From Congeria kusceri (Eukaryota > Mollusca > Bivalvia > Myida > Dreissenidae): a stretch of 64,000 nucleotides of DNA. The first letter of the stretch is position 1. Each line of letters starts with the position of its first letter. Of this stretch, positions 10,489 to 24,438 are shown piece by piece. The position numbers and the translations under genes were made by a program. The DNA lies in contig CM051027.1 of assembly GCA_027627225.1 (NCBI GenBank), positions 41,229,618 through 41,293,617 of the forward strand, in the 5' to 3' direction. The notes beneath the pieces are model-generated. The model saw only the letters and a list, made by a program, of their open reading frames with translations. It searched no databases and was not told the DNA's origin.

Positions 10489-13232
10489 GGTCTAGTTACC
10501 CCAAAACGGAAGTCACATACTCAGTTTTACATGCTGTCAGTTAGATACTAAGCACATGTGGTTCAGTGCAGGATGCATATAATTTGTAAAGTACAGTTTA
10601 AATGATATGTTTTGGTATCATTTTAAAGATATATATGTAAGCAATAAGAAAAAAGGCTGTTTTGTGCACTACTTTTTGTCTAGTGGTTCCCAGCTTCATA
10701 ACTTTTGGCCCATGTATTCATGCGCAAAATGGCAGCCTCCATGCCCGTCAAAACCGGTGTGTTGTTTCTAAGGTAAATATTTTGAGTTACAACTCATAGA
10801 ATTTTTTGACGTGCTGTTTTTTCAAAAGGTTATGTCCTCATCTTTCCAACAATGTATGGTGATATATTGGAAAGTAGCTTGGTCATGGTGAAAAGTGAGA
10901 TCAAATTTTGAATATTTTATATGTAACAAAGAAGGAATTTATTTGCGCATGCGTAACCTTTAAGAACTTCAACTAATATAAGTCGTCTGCAAAAATTTTG
11001 AAAATGGACTCTTACAATCACACTGTACTGGAAAGAATAACTGCCAGATGCCACCTTGACCCCATTTAGGGCTGTATTTTATGGGATGGTTGCTCTAGTT
11101 GGCATTAGGGGGGTAAATATTGGAAAATTAAAGCAAAATGTCCACCAGAGTGGCAATCCGAGACCCATTGTGTTCATAGTGTTGTTTTTCAGTTTCATTT
11201 TGACATTAATTTGCATTAGTTTCAACAATTCTCTCATTTATGTGATAATGCCTTGTGTTGTAATCCTGAATATGTAGTTTAAGAACCTGTAACTGATAAT
11301 GCCCGCAAAGGTCGTGTCTGCACTGGCCGATGCTTTGGCCATGATGACCGTCCTACCTGCCTACTTTGAATAATACCAATTTTCCTAATTTGCAAAGTTA
11401 ACAGATCCTATTTAGTTCATATGTTATTTTGTAATTGTAGTTCAATCAGGCTTTCAGCTGAAAAATACATGAAATGCGTGCATAAAACACTTAAGCCGCT
11501 CACGCCAACCTAGACCCCACCAATTGGAGATAGCGGCATCAAAATTTAAATCACCATCACAGTTTGGTTGAATTTGAGTATGTTTTTTAAATGCAGTGTT
11601 GAAAAGAACCAGAACTTCAGCCGGAACCATCAACTCATTGGTATACAAGTCTGGGTGAAGTGACGAGTCATCAAAACTACTTTACTTGTCAACTACACTG
11701 GAGCGTTGGGGCGGGGCCGTAAAGCTGACACAGTCGTGTCCGTACCATCGGTATTTTTTAAGGTTAGTACATGATTATTGTCATGTATTCTACTATCTAA
11801 TGACTTCTTTTCCAGCCTGGCATTCTTCTTATCAACACCAGTAGGAAAAGCAAGAATTTAACCCTTGTTGGGACTCTCAAACCCGTTTTAGAACTGAACT
11901 GTTCGCACATGAGCTCGACAATCTGAAGCCGGCATAGCGACTAGCCTTATCGCAGTAAATAAAACTTAGTAAACTATTGTATATGTACACTTATTGCATC
12001 TAAGTTACACAAGTAATCACAATAGTGAGTAAACATGCACAGAAAACCTGTTTATTTTCACAGATTACTCAGCAGAGAGTACCTGGAACAGATTGAAGAT
12101 TGCAGGCGGCTCACCTCACCCACATGTTCCGGTGTGACAGAAGACTGTTTATTAATATCTGGCATTGACATTTTGGGGTCAAATTCTTTTTTTGTTGTGT
12201 GACAGGAGGTCAAATCTGTTGATTGTTATGTAAACAAAGCCTTTTCTGGGGTCATATGGCGTCTGAAATGCTACATTTGTATGGATTTTTCCCCCCAAAA
12301 TGTAGAAACTTAAAAATAAAATTGTTCAGAACGGACTTACAACCTATTCTGTAACATTTAAAATGCCAATGAAGATTGTTTTCACTTCTGACTTTATATA
12401 TTGTATCTGCTATGCCTATTAAAATTCAAACTTATGCTTAATTCTGAGTCAAATTCATGTTTTCCAGATGTACCCAAGTACATTTTTTTCCGTCTAAATT
12501 TTTGCCTCAAAACACCATTACATGTGACATTTTCAATTTTATTTTTTCCAATAAATCTTTAAACCAGTGTAATAGGAATTCAAGTTCTTTCTCGAAATAG
12601 ATCAGATTGGTGAAAATTGTGGTTTTTATTCAAATTTGAAAGGGTTGCGTTCTCTTTAAGGTCTAATTACCCCAAAACGGAAGTCACATGCTCAGGGTCA
12701 GTTTGATAATAAGCACATGTGGTTCCGATTTGACTGACATGGTTACGAAATAACTGATGTGTACGAAACAGCCGAACATGAATGGTTACGAAATTGCCTA
12801 ATATTAATATGTGCTCGAAATGTATATTGATATTTCAAGAAAGGGCCGAATACTATGGTCGGACAATTCCCGATAAGGCTACCATTTGTTTTTGTACAAT
12901 TGCACACACGCCGGTGACTGTTGATAAAATAGCGCGCATTATTAACAAGTGAAACTAAGCGAGGTAAATCAACATATTCTACAGCAGGTTAAAAAACAGT
13001 AAATTTAACAACTATCCAATGCAACGCAAAATCTCCTGACGTGTACAGTACCGGGAACCTGATATTTGCGTTCAGTGATTGCTAGAATATACTAGTGTAC
13101 GCAAAACACATCTAATACAACCCGATTTCTTGCATTTAACACTCAAATTATATAAAATGGAATCAGGTAACTTCCAATTTTACTTCTGGGCACAAAGGGC
13201 AGTTGCATAAATAAACGGATACTTGAGCGTAA

Positions 13233-14103
13233 AGCACCTGTCACACTGTCACGATTTTGGCTACGATTGCCCACGATTTACAACGTCTGTAGAAGCGTGG
13301 TAAAGCGTGAACACATACGTACTGGCATCTGTGTGAATCTTGAAGATTCTTGGGGATCCTTATCGATCGGGAAGCGCTACGACAGTTTTGAACATGTTCA
13401 AAACATTCGTGGCTTATCGTTGCGCCGCCACGATTTTTCCAAACGTAGGACAATCCTAGACCCATCGTATCTCAATCTGGGTTATTCTTACAGGCGTCGT
13501 AGAGGCATTCGTGGCCTTTCGTGTTTCATCGTGATTAATCGTGAGTGATTGTATGACATATACATTACAAGACTGTACAACGTTATGGTACTTTTAGCTG
13601 CGAATATGGTATGGATTTCTACGCTTGCCGTACGGTTCAGTTACGATTTTGGTAGGATCTTCAGTGGCCGCTATCACGCCTTGTTACGAATATACACGAT
13701 GGACCACGACAACGAGACGATTGAGTCGCTTTGCCAATACGGTTTATCGCGATGTTACTACGCACTCACTACGTTTATCTACGTCGGTGCCACGATTATG
13801 CAAAAAGGCATCGTGATGTCCAAATCGCCTAGAAAAGTGGTGAAGCGTAAGATTTATTGGCGGTTCGTAGGCCCATCGTGATGAGTTTTCTTTAATCTTA
13901 CTACAATCTTAGGTGAAACCGTGATGAATCGGCTGCGGTAACCTACACGTGTCGTTGATATTCGTAGTCTTGTCCAACAATAACCGTAGGCATACGTAGG
14001 AAGATACAATCGGGACACTGTGCATCCCGACTCACCACGATTAACACGTTCACGATCAATCGTGGGCTATCGTAGCCAAAATCGTGACAGTGTGACCAGG
14101 GCT
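13233..14103. mobile_element. Terminal-inverted-repeat element in unit 3, short form
   Basis: Internally deleted by 93 bp: the bases corresponding to unit 1 positions 4431-4523 are missing and 'CTTAGG' is joined to 'TGAAACC'. The breakpoints share a short ATCTT-R-GG-like microhomology. It also lacks one G at 'TCTTGGGGATCC'. Both inverted termini are intact. Confidence 0.8.
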
Positions 14104-14404
14104 TAAGTTATGTAAGTGTTGGACATCTCATTACATAATTGTTGCAACAAACAACTTAATTTAAAAGCATCATACATTATATATCATTCAATGCCAATTG
14201 TGTGTTTAGTACCCGGCCGGTTTATCATGAACGGCAATAATACCATTCTTTCACATGTAATGCATAATAAGGAAGGACGTTCAGACAATTATCATTGATA
14301 TTTCATTGAGTGCTACTACTGTAACAATGAAGTTTTTGAATTGTGTGCAAGGATATGTGTGAGGATGAGTTTGCGCAACACATATGCCCACCATTTAAAG
14401 CATT

Positions 14405-15138
14405 GATACCCTATATCAAGACCTCGCTTTGGAGTACATATAGGGTGGGTGGAGTCACGGTCAAGGTCACTGTTACCAAAACTAGAAAAACAGTTTCTGC
14501 ACACTATCTTGAGAATGCATTAAGATATTTTGATGAACTTTCATACCAAGATACCTTATAGCGAGACCTCGCTTGGGATTGCATACGGGGTGGATGGGCT
14601 CAAGGTCATTGTAGCTTTTGCTAAAAATAGAAAAACGGTTTCCGCTTAATATCTAGAGAACGCACTGTGATATTAAAATAAAACTTATTACATAGATACC
14701 TTATATCGAGACCTCGCTTGGGATTGCAAATGGGGTGGGTGGGATCAAGGTCAAGGTTCCATTACTAAAAACAGGAAAACGGTTTCCGCTCAATAAAATG
14801 AGAACGCATTGAGATAATTTAATGAAACTTAATACATAGATACATTATATTGAGACCTCACCTGGGTTTTCATATGGGGTGGGTGGAGTCAAGATCAGGG
14901 TCACGGATACTGAAAATTGAAAAACGGTTTCCGCTCAATAAGATGAGAACACATTGACATATTTTAATGAAATTTAAAGCATATATACCTTATATCGAGA
15001 CCTCGCTTGGAATTGCGTATGGTGTGGATAGGGTCAAGGTCAATGTTACTGTTACTAAAAATAGAAAAATGATTTCCCCTCAATAACTTGAGAATACATA
15101 GAGATATTTTAATGAAACTTCATACATAGATACCTTAT
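14405..15138. repeat. ~144-bp minisatellite in unit 4
   Basis: Five monomers. Variants 'ATCTAGAGAACGC' and 'TACATTATATTGAGACCTCAC' are shared with units 5-6. Confidence 0.92.
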
Positions 15139-17882
15139 GGTCTAATTACCCCAAAACGGAAGTCACATACTCAGGGTTACATGCTGTCAGTTAGATACTA
15201 AGCACATGTGGTTCAGTGCAGGATGCATATAATTTGTAAAGTAGAGTTTAAATGATATGTTTTGGTATCATTTTAAAGGTATATATGTAAGCACTAAGAA
15301 AAAAGGCTGTTTTGTGCACTACTTTTTGTCTAGTGGTTCCCAGCTTCATAACTTTTGGCCCATGTATTCATGCGCAAAATGGCAGCCTCCATGCCCGTCA
15401 AAACCGGTGTGTTGTTTCTAACGTAAATATTTTGAGTTACAACTCATAGAATTTTTGGACATGCTGTTTTTTCAAAAGGTTATGTCCTCATCTTTCCAAC
15501 AATGTATGGTGATATATTGGAAAGTAGCTTGGTCATGGTGAAAAGTGAGATCAAATTTTGAATATTTTATATGTAACAAAGAAGGAATTTATTTGCGCAT
15601 GCGTAACCTTTAAGAACTTCAACTAATATAAGTCGTCTGCAAAAATTTTGAAAATGGACTCTTACAATCACACTGTACTGGAAAGAATAACTGCCAGATG
15701 CCACCTTGACCCCATTTAGGGCTGTATTTTATGGGATGGTTGCTCTAGTTGGCATTAGGGGGGTAAATATTGGAAAATTAAAGCAAAATGTCCACCAGAG
15801 TGGCAATCCGAGACCCATTGTGTTCATAGTGTTGTTTTTCAGTTTCATTTTGACATTAATTTGCATTAGTTTCAACAATTCTCTCATTTATGTGATAATG
15901 CCTTGTGTTGTAATCCTGAATATGTAGTTTAAGAACCTGTAACTGATAATGCCCGCAAAGGTCGTGTCTGCACTGGCCGATGCTTTGGCCATGATGACCG
16001 TCCTACCTGCCTACTTTGAATAATACCAATTTTCCTAATTTGCAAAGTTAACAGATCCTATTTAGTTCATATGTTATTTTGTAATTGTAGTTCAATCAGG
16101 CTTTCAGCTGAAAAATACATGAAATGCGTGCATAAAACACTTAAGCCGCTCACGCCAACCTAGACCCCACCAATTGGAGATAGCGGCATCAAAATTTAAA
16201 TCACCATCACAGTTTGGTTGAATTTGAGTATGTTTTTTAAATGCAGTGTTGAAAAGAACCAGAACTTCAGCCGGAACCATCAACTCATTGGTATACAAGT
16301 CTGGGTGAAGTGACGAGTCATCAAAACTACTTTACTTGTCAACTACACTGGAGCGTTGGGGCGGGGCCGTAAAGCTGACACAGTCGTGTCCGTACCATCG
16401 GTATTTTTTAAGGTTAGTACATGATTATTGTCATGTATTCTACTATCTAATGACTTCTTTTCCAGCCTGGCATTCTTCTTATCAACACCAGTAGGAAAAG
16501 CAAGAATTTAACCCTTGTTGGGACTCTCAAACCCGTTTTAGAACTGAACTGTTCGCACATGAGCTCGACAATCTGAAGCCGGCATAGCGACTAGCCTTAT
16601 CGCAGTAAATAAAACTTAGTAAACTATTGTATATGTACACTTATTGCATCTAAGTTACACAAGTAATCACAATAGTGAGTAAACATGCACAGAAAACCTG
16701 TTTATTTTCACAGATTACTCAGCAGAGAGTACCTGGAACAGATTGAAGATTGCAGGCGGCTCACCTCACCCACATGTTCAGGTGTGACAGAAGACTGTTT
16801 ATTAATATCTGGCATTGACATTTTGGGGTCAAATTCTTTTTTTGTTGTGTGACAGGAGGTCAAATCTGTTGATTGTTATGTAAACAAAGCCTTTTCTGGG
16901 GTCATATGGCGTCTGAAATGCTACATTTGTATGGATTTTTCCCCCCAAAATGTAGAAACTTAAAAATAAAATTGTTCAGAACGGACTTACAACCTATTCT
17001 GTAACATTTAAAATGCCAATGAAGATTGTTTTCACTTCTGACTTTATATATTGTATCTGCTATGCCTATTAAAATTCAAACTTATGCTTAATTCTGAGTC
17101 AAATTCATGTTTTCCAGATGTACCCAAGTACATTTTTTTCCGTCTAAATTTTTGCCTCAAAACACCATTACATGTGACATTTTCAATTTTATTTTTTCCA
17201 ATAAATCTTTAAACCAGTGTAATAGGAATTCAAGTTCTTTCTCGAAATAGATCAGATTGGTGAAAATTGTGGTTTTTATTCAAATTTGAAAGGGTTGCGT
17301 TCTCTTTAAGGTCTAATTACCCCAAAACGGAAGTCACATGCTCAGGGTCAGTTTGATAATAAGCACATGTGGTTCCGATTTGACTGACATGGTTACGAAA
17401 TAACTGATGTGTACGAAACAGCCGAACATGAATGGTTACGAAATTGCCTAATATTAATATGTGCTCGAAATGTATATTGATATTTCAAGAAAGGGCCGAA
17501 TACTATGGTCGGACAATTCCCGATAAGGCTACCATTTGTTTTTGTACAATTGCACACACGCCGGTGACTGTTGATAAAATAGCGCGCATTATTAACAAGT
17601 GAAACTAAGCGAGGTAAATCAACATATTCTACAGCAGGTTAAAAAACAGTAAATTTAACAACTATCCAATGCAACGCAAAATCTCCTGACGTGTACAGTA
17701 CCGGGAACCTGATATTTGCGTTCAGTGATTGCTAGAATATACTAGTGTACGCAAAACACATCTAATACAACCCGATTTCTTGCATTTAACACTCAAATTA
17801 TATAAAATGGAATCAGGTAACTTCCAATTTTACTTCTGGGCACAAAGGGCAGTTGCATAAATAAACGGATACTTGAGCGTAA

Positions 17883-18753
17883 AGCACCTGTCACACTGTC
17901 ACGATTTTGGCTACGATTGCCCACGATTTACAACGTCTGTAGAAGCGTGGTAAAGCGTGAACACATACGTACTGGCATCTGTGTGAATCTTGAAGATTCT
18001 TGGGGATCCTTATCGATCGGGAAGCGCTACGACAGTTTTGAACATGTTCAAAACATTCGTGGCTTATCGTTGCGCCGCCACGATTTTTCCAAACGTAGGA
18101 CAATCCTAGACCCATCGTATCTCAATCTGGGTTATTCTTACAGGCGTCGTAGAGGCATTCGTGGCCTTTCGTGTTTCATCGTGATTAATCGTGAGTGATT
18201 GTATGACATATACATTACAAGACTGTACAACGTTATGGTACTTTTAGCTGCGAATATGGTATGGATTTCTACGCTTGCCGTACGGTTCAGTTACGATTTT
18301 GGTAGGATCTTCAGTGGCCGCTATCACGCCTTGTTACGAATATACACGATGGACCACGACAACGAGACGATTGAGTCGCTTTGCCAATACGGTTTATCGC
18401 GATGTTACTACGCACTCACTACGTTTATCTACGTCGGTGCCACGATTATGCAAAAAGGCATCGTGATGTCCAAATCGCCTAGAAAAGTGGTGAAGCGTAA
18501 GATTTATTGGCGGTTCGTAGGCCCATCGTGATGAGTTTTCTTTAATCTTACTACAATCTTAGGTGAAACCGTGATGAATCGGCTGCGGTAACCTACACGT
18601 GTCGTTGATATTCGTAGTCTTGTCCAACAATAACCGTAGGCATACGTAGGAAGATACAATCGGGACACTGTGCATCCCGACTCACCACGATTAACACGTT
18701 CACGATCAATCGTGGGCTATCGTAGCCAAAATCGTGACAGTGTGACCAGGGCT
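17883..18753. mobile_element. Terminal-inverted-repeat element in unit 4, short form
   Basis: Identical in layout to the unit 3 copy, with the same 93-bp deletion. Confidence 0.8.
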
Positions 18754-19054
18754 TAAGTTATGTAAGTGTTGGACATCTCATTACATAATTGTTGCAACAA
18801 ACAACTTAATTTAAAAGCATCATACATTATATATCATTCAATGCCAATTGTGTGTTTAGTACCCGGCCGGTTTATCATGAACGGCAATAATACCATTCTT
18901 TCACATGTAATGCATAATAAGGAAGGACGTTCAGACAATTATCATTGATATTTCATTGAGTGCTACTACTGTAACAATGAAGTTTTTGAATTGTGTGCAA
19001 GGATATGTGTGAGGATGAGTTTGCGCAACACATATGCCCACCATTTAAAGCATT

Positions 19055-19788
19055 GATACCCTATATCAAGACCTCGCTTTGGAGTACATATAGGGTGGGT
19101 GGAGTCACGGTCAAGGTCACTGTTACCAAAACTAGAAAAACAGTTTCTGCACACTATCTTGAGAATGCATTAAGATATTTTGATGAACTTTCATACCAAG
19201 ATACCTTATAGCGAGACCTCGCTTGGGATTGCATACGGGGTGGATGGGCTCAAGGTCATTGTAGCTTTTGCTAAAAATAGAAAAACGGTTTCCGCTTAAT
19301 ATCTAGAGAACGCACTGTGATATTAAAATAAAACTTATTACATAGATACCTTATATCGAGACCTCGCTTGGGATTGCAAATGGGGTGGGTGGGATCAAGG
19401 TCAAGGTTCCATTACTAAAAACAGGAAAACGGTTTCCGCTCAATAAAATGAGAACGCATTGAGATAATTTAATGAAACTTAATACATAGATACATTATAT
19501 TGAGACCTCACCTGGGTTTTCATATGGGGTGGGTGGAGTCAAGATCAGGGTCACGGATACTGAAAATTGAAAAACGGTTTCCGCTCAATAAGATGAGAAC
19601 ACATTGACATATTTTAATGAAATTTAAAGCATATATACCTTATATCGAGACCTCGCTTGGAATTGCGTATGGTGTGGATAGGGTCAAGGTCAATGTTACT
19701 GTTACTAAAAATAGAAAAATGATTTCCCCTCAATAACTTGAGAATACATAGAGATATTTTAATGAAACTTCATACATAGATACCTTAT
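19055..19788. repeat. ~144-bp minisatellite in unit 5
   Basis: Five monomers, same variants as unit 4, offset by exactly 4,650 bp. Confidence 0.92.
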
Positions 19789-22532
19789 GGTCTAATTACC
19801 CCAAAACGGAAGTCACATACTCAGGGTTACATGCTGTCAGTTAGATACTAAGCACATGTGGTTCAGTGCAGGATGCATATAATTTGTAAAGTAGAGTTTA
19901 AATGATATGTTTTGGTATCATTTTAAAGGTATATATGTAAGCACTAAGAAAAAAGGCTGTTTTGTGCACTACTTTTTGTCTAGTGGTTCCCAGCTTCATA
20001 ACTTTTGGCCCATGTATTCATGCGCAAAATGGCAGCCTCCATGCCCGTCAAAACCGGTGTGTTGTTTCTAACGTAAATATTTTGAGTTACAACTCATAGA
20101 ATTTTTGGACATGCTGTTTTTTCAAAAGGTTATGTCCTCATCTTTCCAACAATGTATGGTGATATATTGGAAAGTAGCTTGGTCATGGTGAAAAGTGAGA
20201 TCAAATTTTGAATATTTTATATGTAACAAAGAAGGAATTTATTTGCGCATGCGTAACCTTTAAGAACTTCACCTAATATAAGTCGTCTGCAAAGATTTTG
20301 AAAATAGACACTTACAATCACACTGTACTGGAAAGAATAACTGCCAGATGCCACCTTGACCCCATTTAGGGCTGTATTTTATGGGATGGTTGCTCTAGTG
20401 GGCATTAGGGGGGTAAATATTGGAAAATTAAAGCAAAATGTCCACCAGAGTGGCAATCCGAGACCCATTGTGTTCGTCGTGTTGTTTTTCAGTTTCATTT
20501 TGACATTAATTTGCATTAGTTTCAACAATTCTCTCATTTATGTCATAATGCCTTGTGTTGTAGTCCTGAATATTTAGTTTAAGAACCTGTAACTGATAAT
20601 GCCCGCAAAGGTCGTGTCCGCACTGGCCGATGCTTTGGCCATGATGACCGTCCGACCTGCCTACTTTGAATAATACCAATTTTCCTAATTTGCAAAGTTA
20701 ACAGATCCTATTTAGTTCATATGTTATTTTGTAATTGTAGTTCAATCAGGCTTTCAGCTCAAAAATACATGAAATGCGTGCATAAAACACTTAAGCCGCT
20801 CACGCCAACCTAGACCCCACCAATTGGAGATAGCGGCATCAAAATTTAAATCACCATCACAGTTTGGTTTAATTTGGGTATGTTTTTTAAATGCAGTGTT
20901 GAAAAGAACCAGGACCTCAGCCGGAACCATCAACTCATTGGTATACAAGTCTGGGTGAAGTGACGAGTCATCAAAACTACTTTACTTGTCAACTACACTG
21001 GAGCGTTGGGGCGGGGCCGTAAAGCTGACACAGTCGTGTCCGTACCATCGGTATTTTTTAAGGTTAGTACATGATTATTGTCATGTATTCTACTATCTAA
21101 TGACTTCTTTTCCAGCCTGGCATTCTTCTTATCAACACCAGTAGGAAAAGCAAGAATTTAACCCTTGTTGGGACTCTCAAACCCGTTTTAGAACTGAACT
21201 GTTCGCACATGAGCTCGACAATCTGAAGCCGGCATAGCGACTAGCCTTATCGCAGTAAATAAAACTTAGTAAACTATTGTATATGTACACTTATTGCATC
21301 TAAGTTACACTAGTAATCACAATAGTGGGTAAACATGCACAGAAAACCTGTTTATTTTCACAGATTACTCAGCAGAGAGTACCTGGAACAGATTGAAGAT
21401 TGCAGGCGGCTCACCTCACCCACATGTTCAGGTGTGACAGAAGACTGTTTATTAATATCTGGCATTGACATTTTGGGGTCAAATTCTTTTTTTGTTGTGT
21501 GACAGGAGGTCAAATCTGTTGATTGTTATGTAAACAAAGCCTTTTCTGGGGTCATATGGCGTCGGAAATGCTACATTTGTATGGATTTTTCCCCCCAAAA
21601 TGCAGAAACTTAAAAATAAAATTGTTCAGAACGGACTTACAACCTATTCTGTAACATTTAAAATGCCAATGAAGATTGTTTTCACTTCTGACTTTATATA
21701 TTGTATCTGCTATGCCTATTAAAATTCAAACTTATGCTTAATTCTGAGTCAAATTCATGTTTTCCAGATGTACCCAAGTACATTTTTTTCCGTCTAAATT
21801 TTTGCCTCAAAACACCATTACATGTGACATTTTCAATTTTATTTTTTCCAATAAATCTTTAAACCAGTGTAATAGGAATTCAAGTTCTTTCTCGAAATAG
21901 ATCAGATTGGTGAAAATTGTGGTTTTTATTCAAATTTGAAAGGGTTGCGTTCTCTTTAAGGTCTAATTACCCCAAAACGGAAGTCACATGCTCAGGGTCA
22001 GTTTGATAATAAGCACATGTGGTTCCGATTTGACTGACATGGTTACGAAATAACTGATGTGTACGAAACAGCCGAACATGAATGGTTACGAAATTGCCTA
22101 ATATTAATATGTGCTCGAAATGTATATTGATATTTCAAGAAAGGGCCGAATACTATGGTCGGACAATTCCCGATAAGGCTACCATTTGTTTTTGTACAAT
22201 TGCACACACGCCGGTGACTGTTGATAAAATAGCGCGCATTATTAACAAGTGAAACTAAGCGAGGTAAATCAACATATTCTACAGCAGGTTAAAAAACAGT
22301 AAATTTAACAACTATCCAATGCAACGCAAAATCTCCTGACGTGTACAGTACCGGGAACCTGATATTTGCGTTCAGTGATTGCTAGAATATACTAGTGTAC
22401 GCAAAACACATCTAATACAACCCGATTTCTTGCATTTAACACTCAAATTATATAAAATGGAATCAGGTAACTTCCAATTTTACTTCTGGGCACAAAGGGC
22501 AGTTGCATAAATAAACGGATACTTGAGCGTAA

Positions 22533-23403
22533 AGCACCTGTCACACTGTCACGATTTTGGCTACGATTGCCCACGATTTACAACGTCTGTAGAAGCGTGG
22601 TAAAGCGTGAACACATACGTACTGGCATCTGTGTGAATCTTGAAGATTCTTGGGGATCCTTATCGATCGGGAAGCGCTACGACAGTTTTGAACATGTTCA
22701 AAACATTCGTGGCTTATCGTTGCGCCGCCACGATTTTTCCAAACGTAGGACAATCCTAGACCCATCGTATCTCAATCTGGGTTATTCTTACAGGCGTCGT
22801 AGAGGCATTCGTGGCCTTTCGTGTTTCATCGTGATTAATCGTGAGTGATTGTATGACATATACATTTCAAGACTGTACAACGTTATGGTACTTTTAGCTG
22901 CGAATATGGTATGGATTTCTACGCTTGCCGTACGGTTCAGTTACGATTTTGGTAGGATCTTCAGTGGCCGCTATCACGCCTTGTTACGAATATACACGAT
23001 GGACCACGACAACGAGACGATTGAGTCGCTTTGCCAATACGGTTTATCGCGATGTTACTACGCACTCACTACGTTTATCTACGTCGGTGCCACGATTATG
23101 CAAAAAGGCATCGTGATGTCCAAATCGCCTAGAAAAGTGGTGAAGCGTAAGATTTATTGGCGGTTCGTAGGCCCATCGTGATGAGTTTTCTTTAATCTTA
23201 CTACAATCTTAGGTGAAACCGTGATGAATCGGCTGCGGTAACCTACACGTGTCGTTGATATTCGTAGTCTTGTCCAACAATAACCGTAGGCATACGTAGG
23301 AAGATACAATCGGGACACTGTGCATCCCGACTCACCACGATTAACACGTTCACGATCAATCGTGGGCTATCGTAGCCAAAATCGTGACAGTGTGACCAGG
23401 GCT
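22533..23403. mobile_element. Terminal-inverted-repeat element in unit 5, short form
   Basis: Same deletion as units 3, 4 and 6; one private change, 'ACATTTCAAG', near 22,862. Confidence 0.8.
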
Positions 23404-23704
23404 TAAGTTATGTAAGTGTTGGACATCTCATTACATAATTGTTGCAACAAACAACTTAATTTAAAAGCATCATACATTATATATCATTCAATGCCAATTG
23501 TGTGTTTAGTACCCGGCCGGTTTATCATGAACGGCAATAATACCATTCTTTCACATGTAATGCATAATAAGGAAGGACGTTCAGACAATTATCATTGATA
23601 TTTCATTGAGTGCTACTACTGTAACAATGAAGTTTTTGAATTGTGTGCAAGGATATGTGTGAGGATGAGTTTGCGCAACACATATGCCCACCATTTAAAG
23701 CATT

Positions 23705-24438
23705 GATACCCTATATCAAGACCTCGCTTTGGAGTACATATAGGGTGGGTGGAGTCACGGTCAAGGTCACTGTTACCAAAACTAGAAAAACAGTTTCTGC
23801 ACACTATCTTGAGAATGCATTAAGATATTTTGATGAACTTTCATACCAAGATACCTTATAGCGAGACCTCGCTTGGGATTGCATACGGGGTGGATGGGCT
23901 CAAGGTCATTGTAGCTTTTGCTAAAAATAGAAAAACGGTTTCCGCTTAATATCTAGAGAACGCACTGTGATATTAAAATAAAACTTATTACATAGATACC
24001 TTATATCGAGACCTCGCTTGGGATTGCAAATGGGGTGGGTGGGATCAAGGTCAAGGTTCCATTACTAAAAACAGGAAAACGGTTTCCGCTCAATAAAATG
24101 AGAACGCATTGAGATAATTTAATGAAACTTAATACATAGATACATTATATTGAGACCTCACCTGGGTTTTCATATGGGGTGGGTGGAGTCAAGATCAGGG
24201 TCACGGATACTGAAAATTGAAAAACGGTTTCCGCTCAATAAGATGAGAACACATTGACATATTTTAATGAAATTTAAAGCATATATACCTTATATCGAGA
24301 CCTCGCTTGGAATTGCGTATGGTGTGGATAGGGTCAAGGTCAATGTTACTGTTACTAAAAATAGAAAAATGATTTCCCCTCAATAACTTGAGAATACATA
24401 GAGATATTTTAATGAAACTTCATACATAGATACCTTAT
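23705..24438. repeat. ~144-bp minisatellite in unit 6
   Basis: Five monomers, same variants as units 4 and 5. Confidence 0.92.

Larger units (their letters stand above)
9485..14133. repeat. Macrosatellite unit 3 (short form, 4,649 bp)
   Basis: Chimeric unit. Its first ~2.6 kb follows unit 1 closely (same minisatellite variants, same 73-codon frame). From about 12,330 ('CGGACTTACAACC' instead of 'CGGACTAACAACC') it follows units 4-6 and has the 93-bp deletion in its terminal-inverted-repeat element. The switch from one variant set to the other inside one unit is what unequal crossing-over or gene conversion would leave. Confidence 0.95.
14134..18783. repeat. Macrosatellite unit 4 (short form, 4,650 bp)
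   Basis: Short-form unit. The lead and minisatellite are of the unit 5-6 type (extra T in 'CATACATTATATATC', 'GCATTGATACCC'), but the core still has unit-1-type variants, for example 'CTTCAACTAATATAAG' near 15,617, where units 5-7 read 'CTTCACCTAATATAAG'. Its length equals that of units 5 and 6. Confidence 0.95.
18784..23433. repeat. Macrosatellite unit 5 (short form, 4,650 bp)
   Basis: Nearly identical to unit 6, with the same length and the same 93-bp deletion. Small private differences exist: 'ACACTAGTAATC' near 21,308 (also in units 7 and 8) against 'ACACAAGTAATC' in unit 6, 'TGCAGAAAC' at about 21,601, and 'ACATTTCAAG' near 22,862. They show this is a real copy and not the same reads placed twice. 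Confidence 0.95.
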
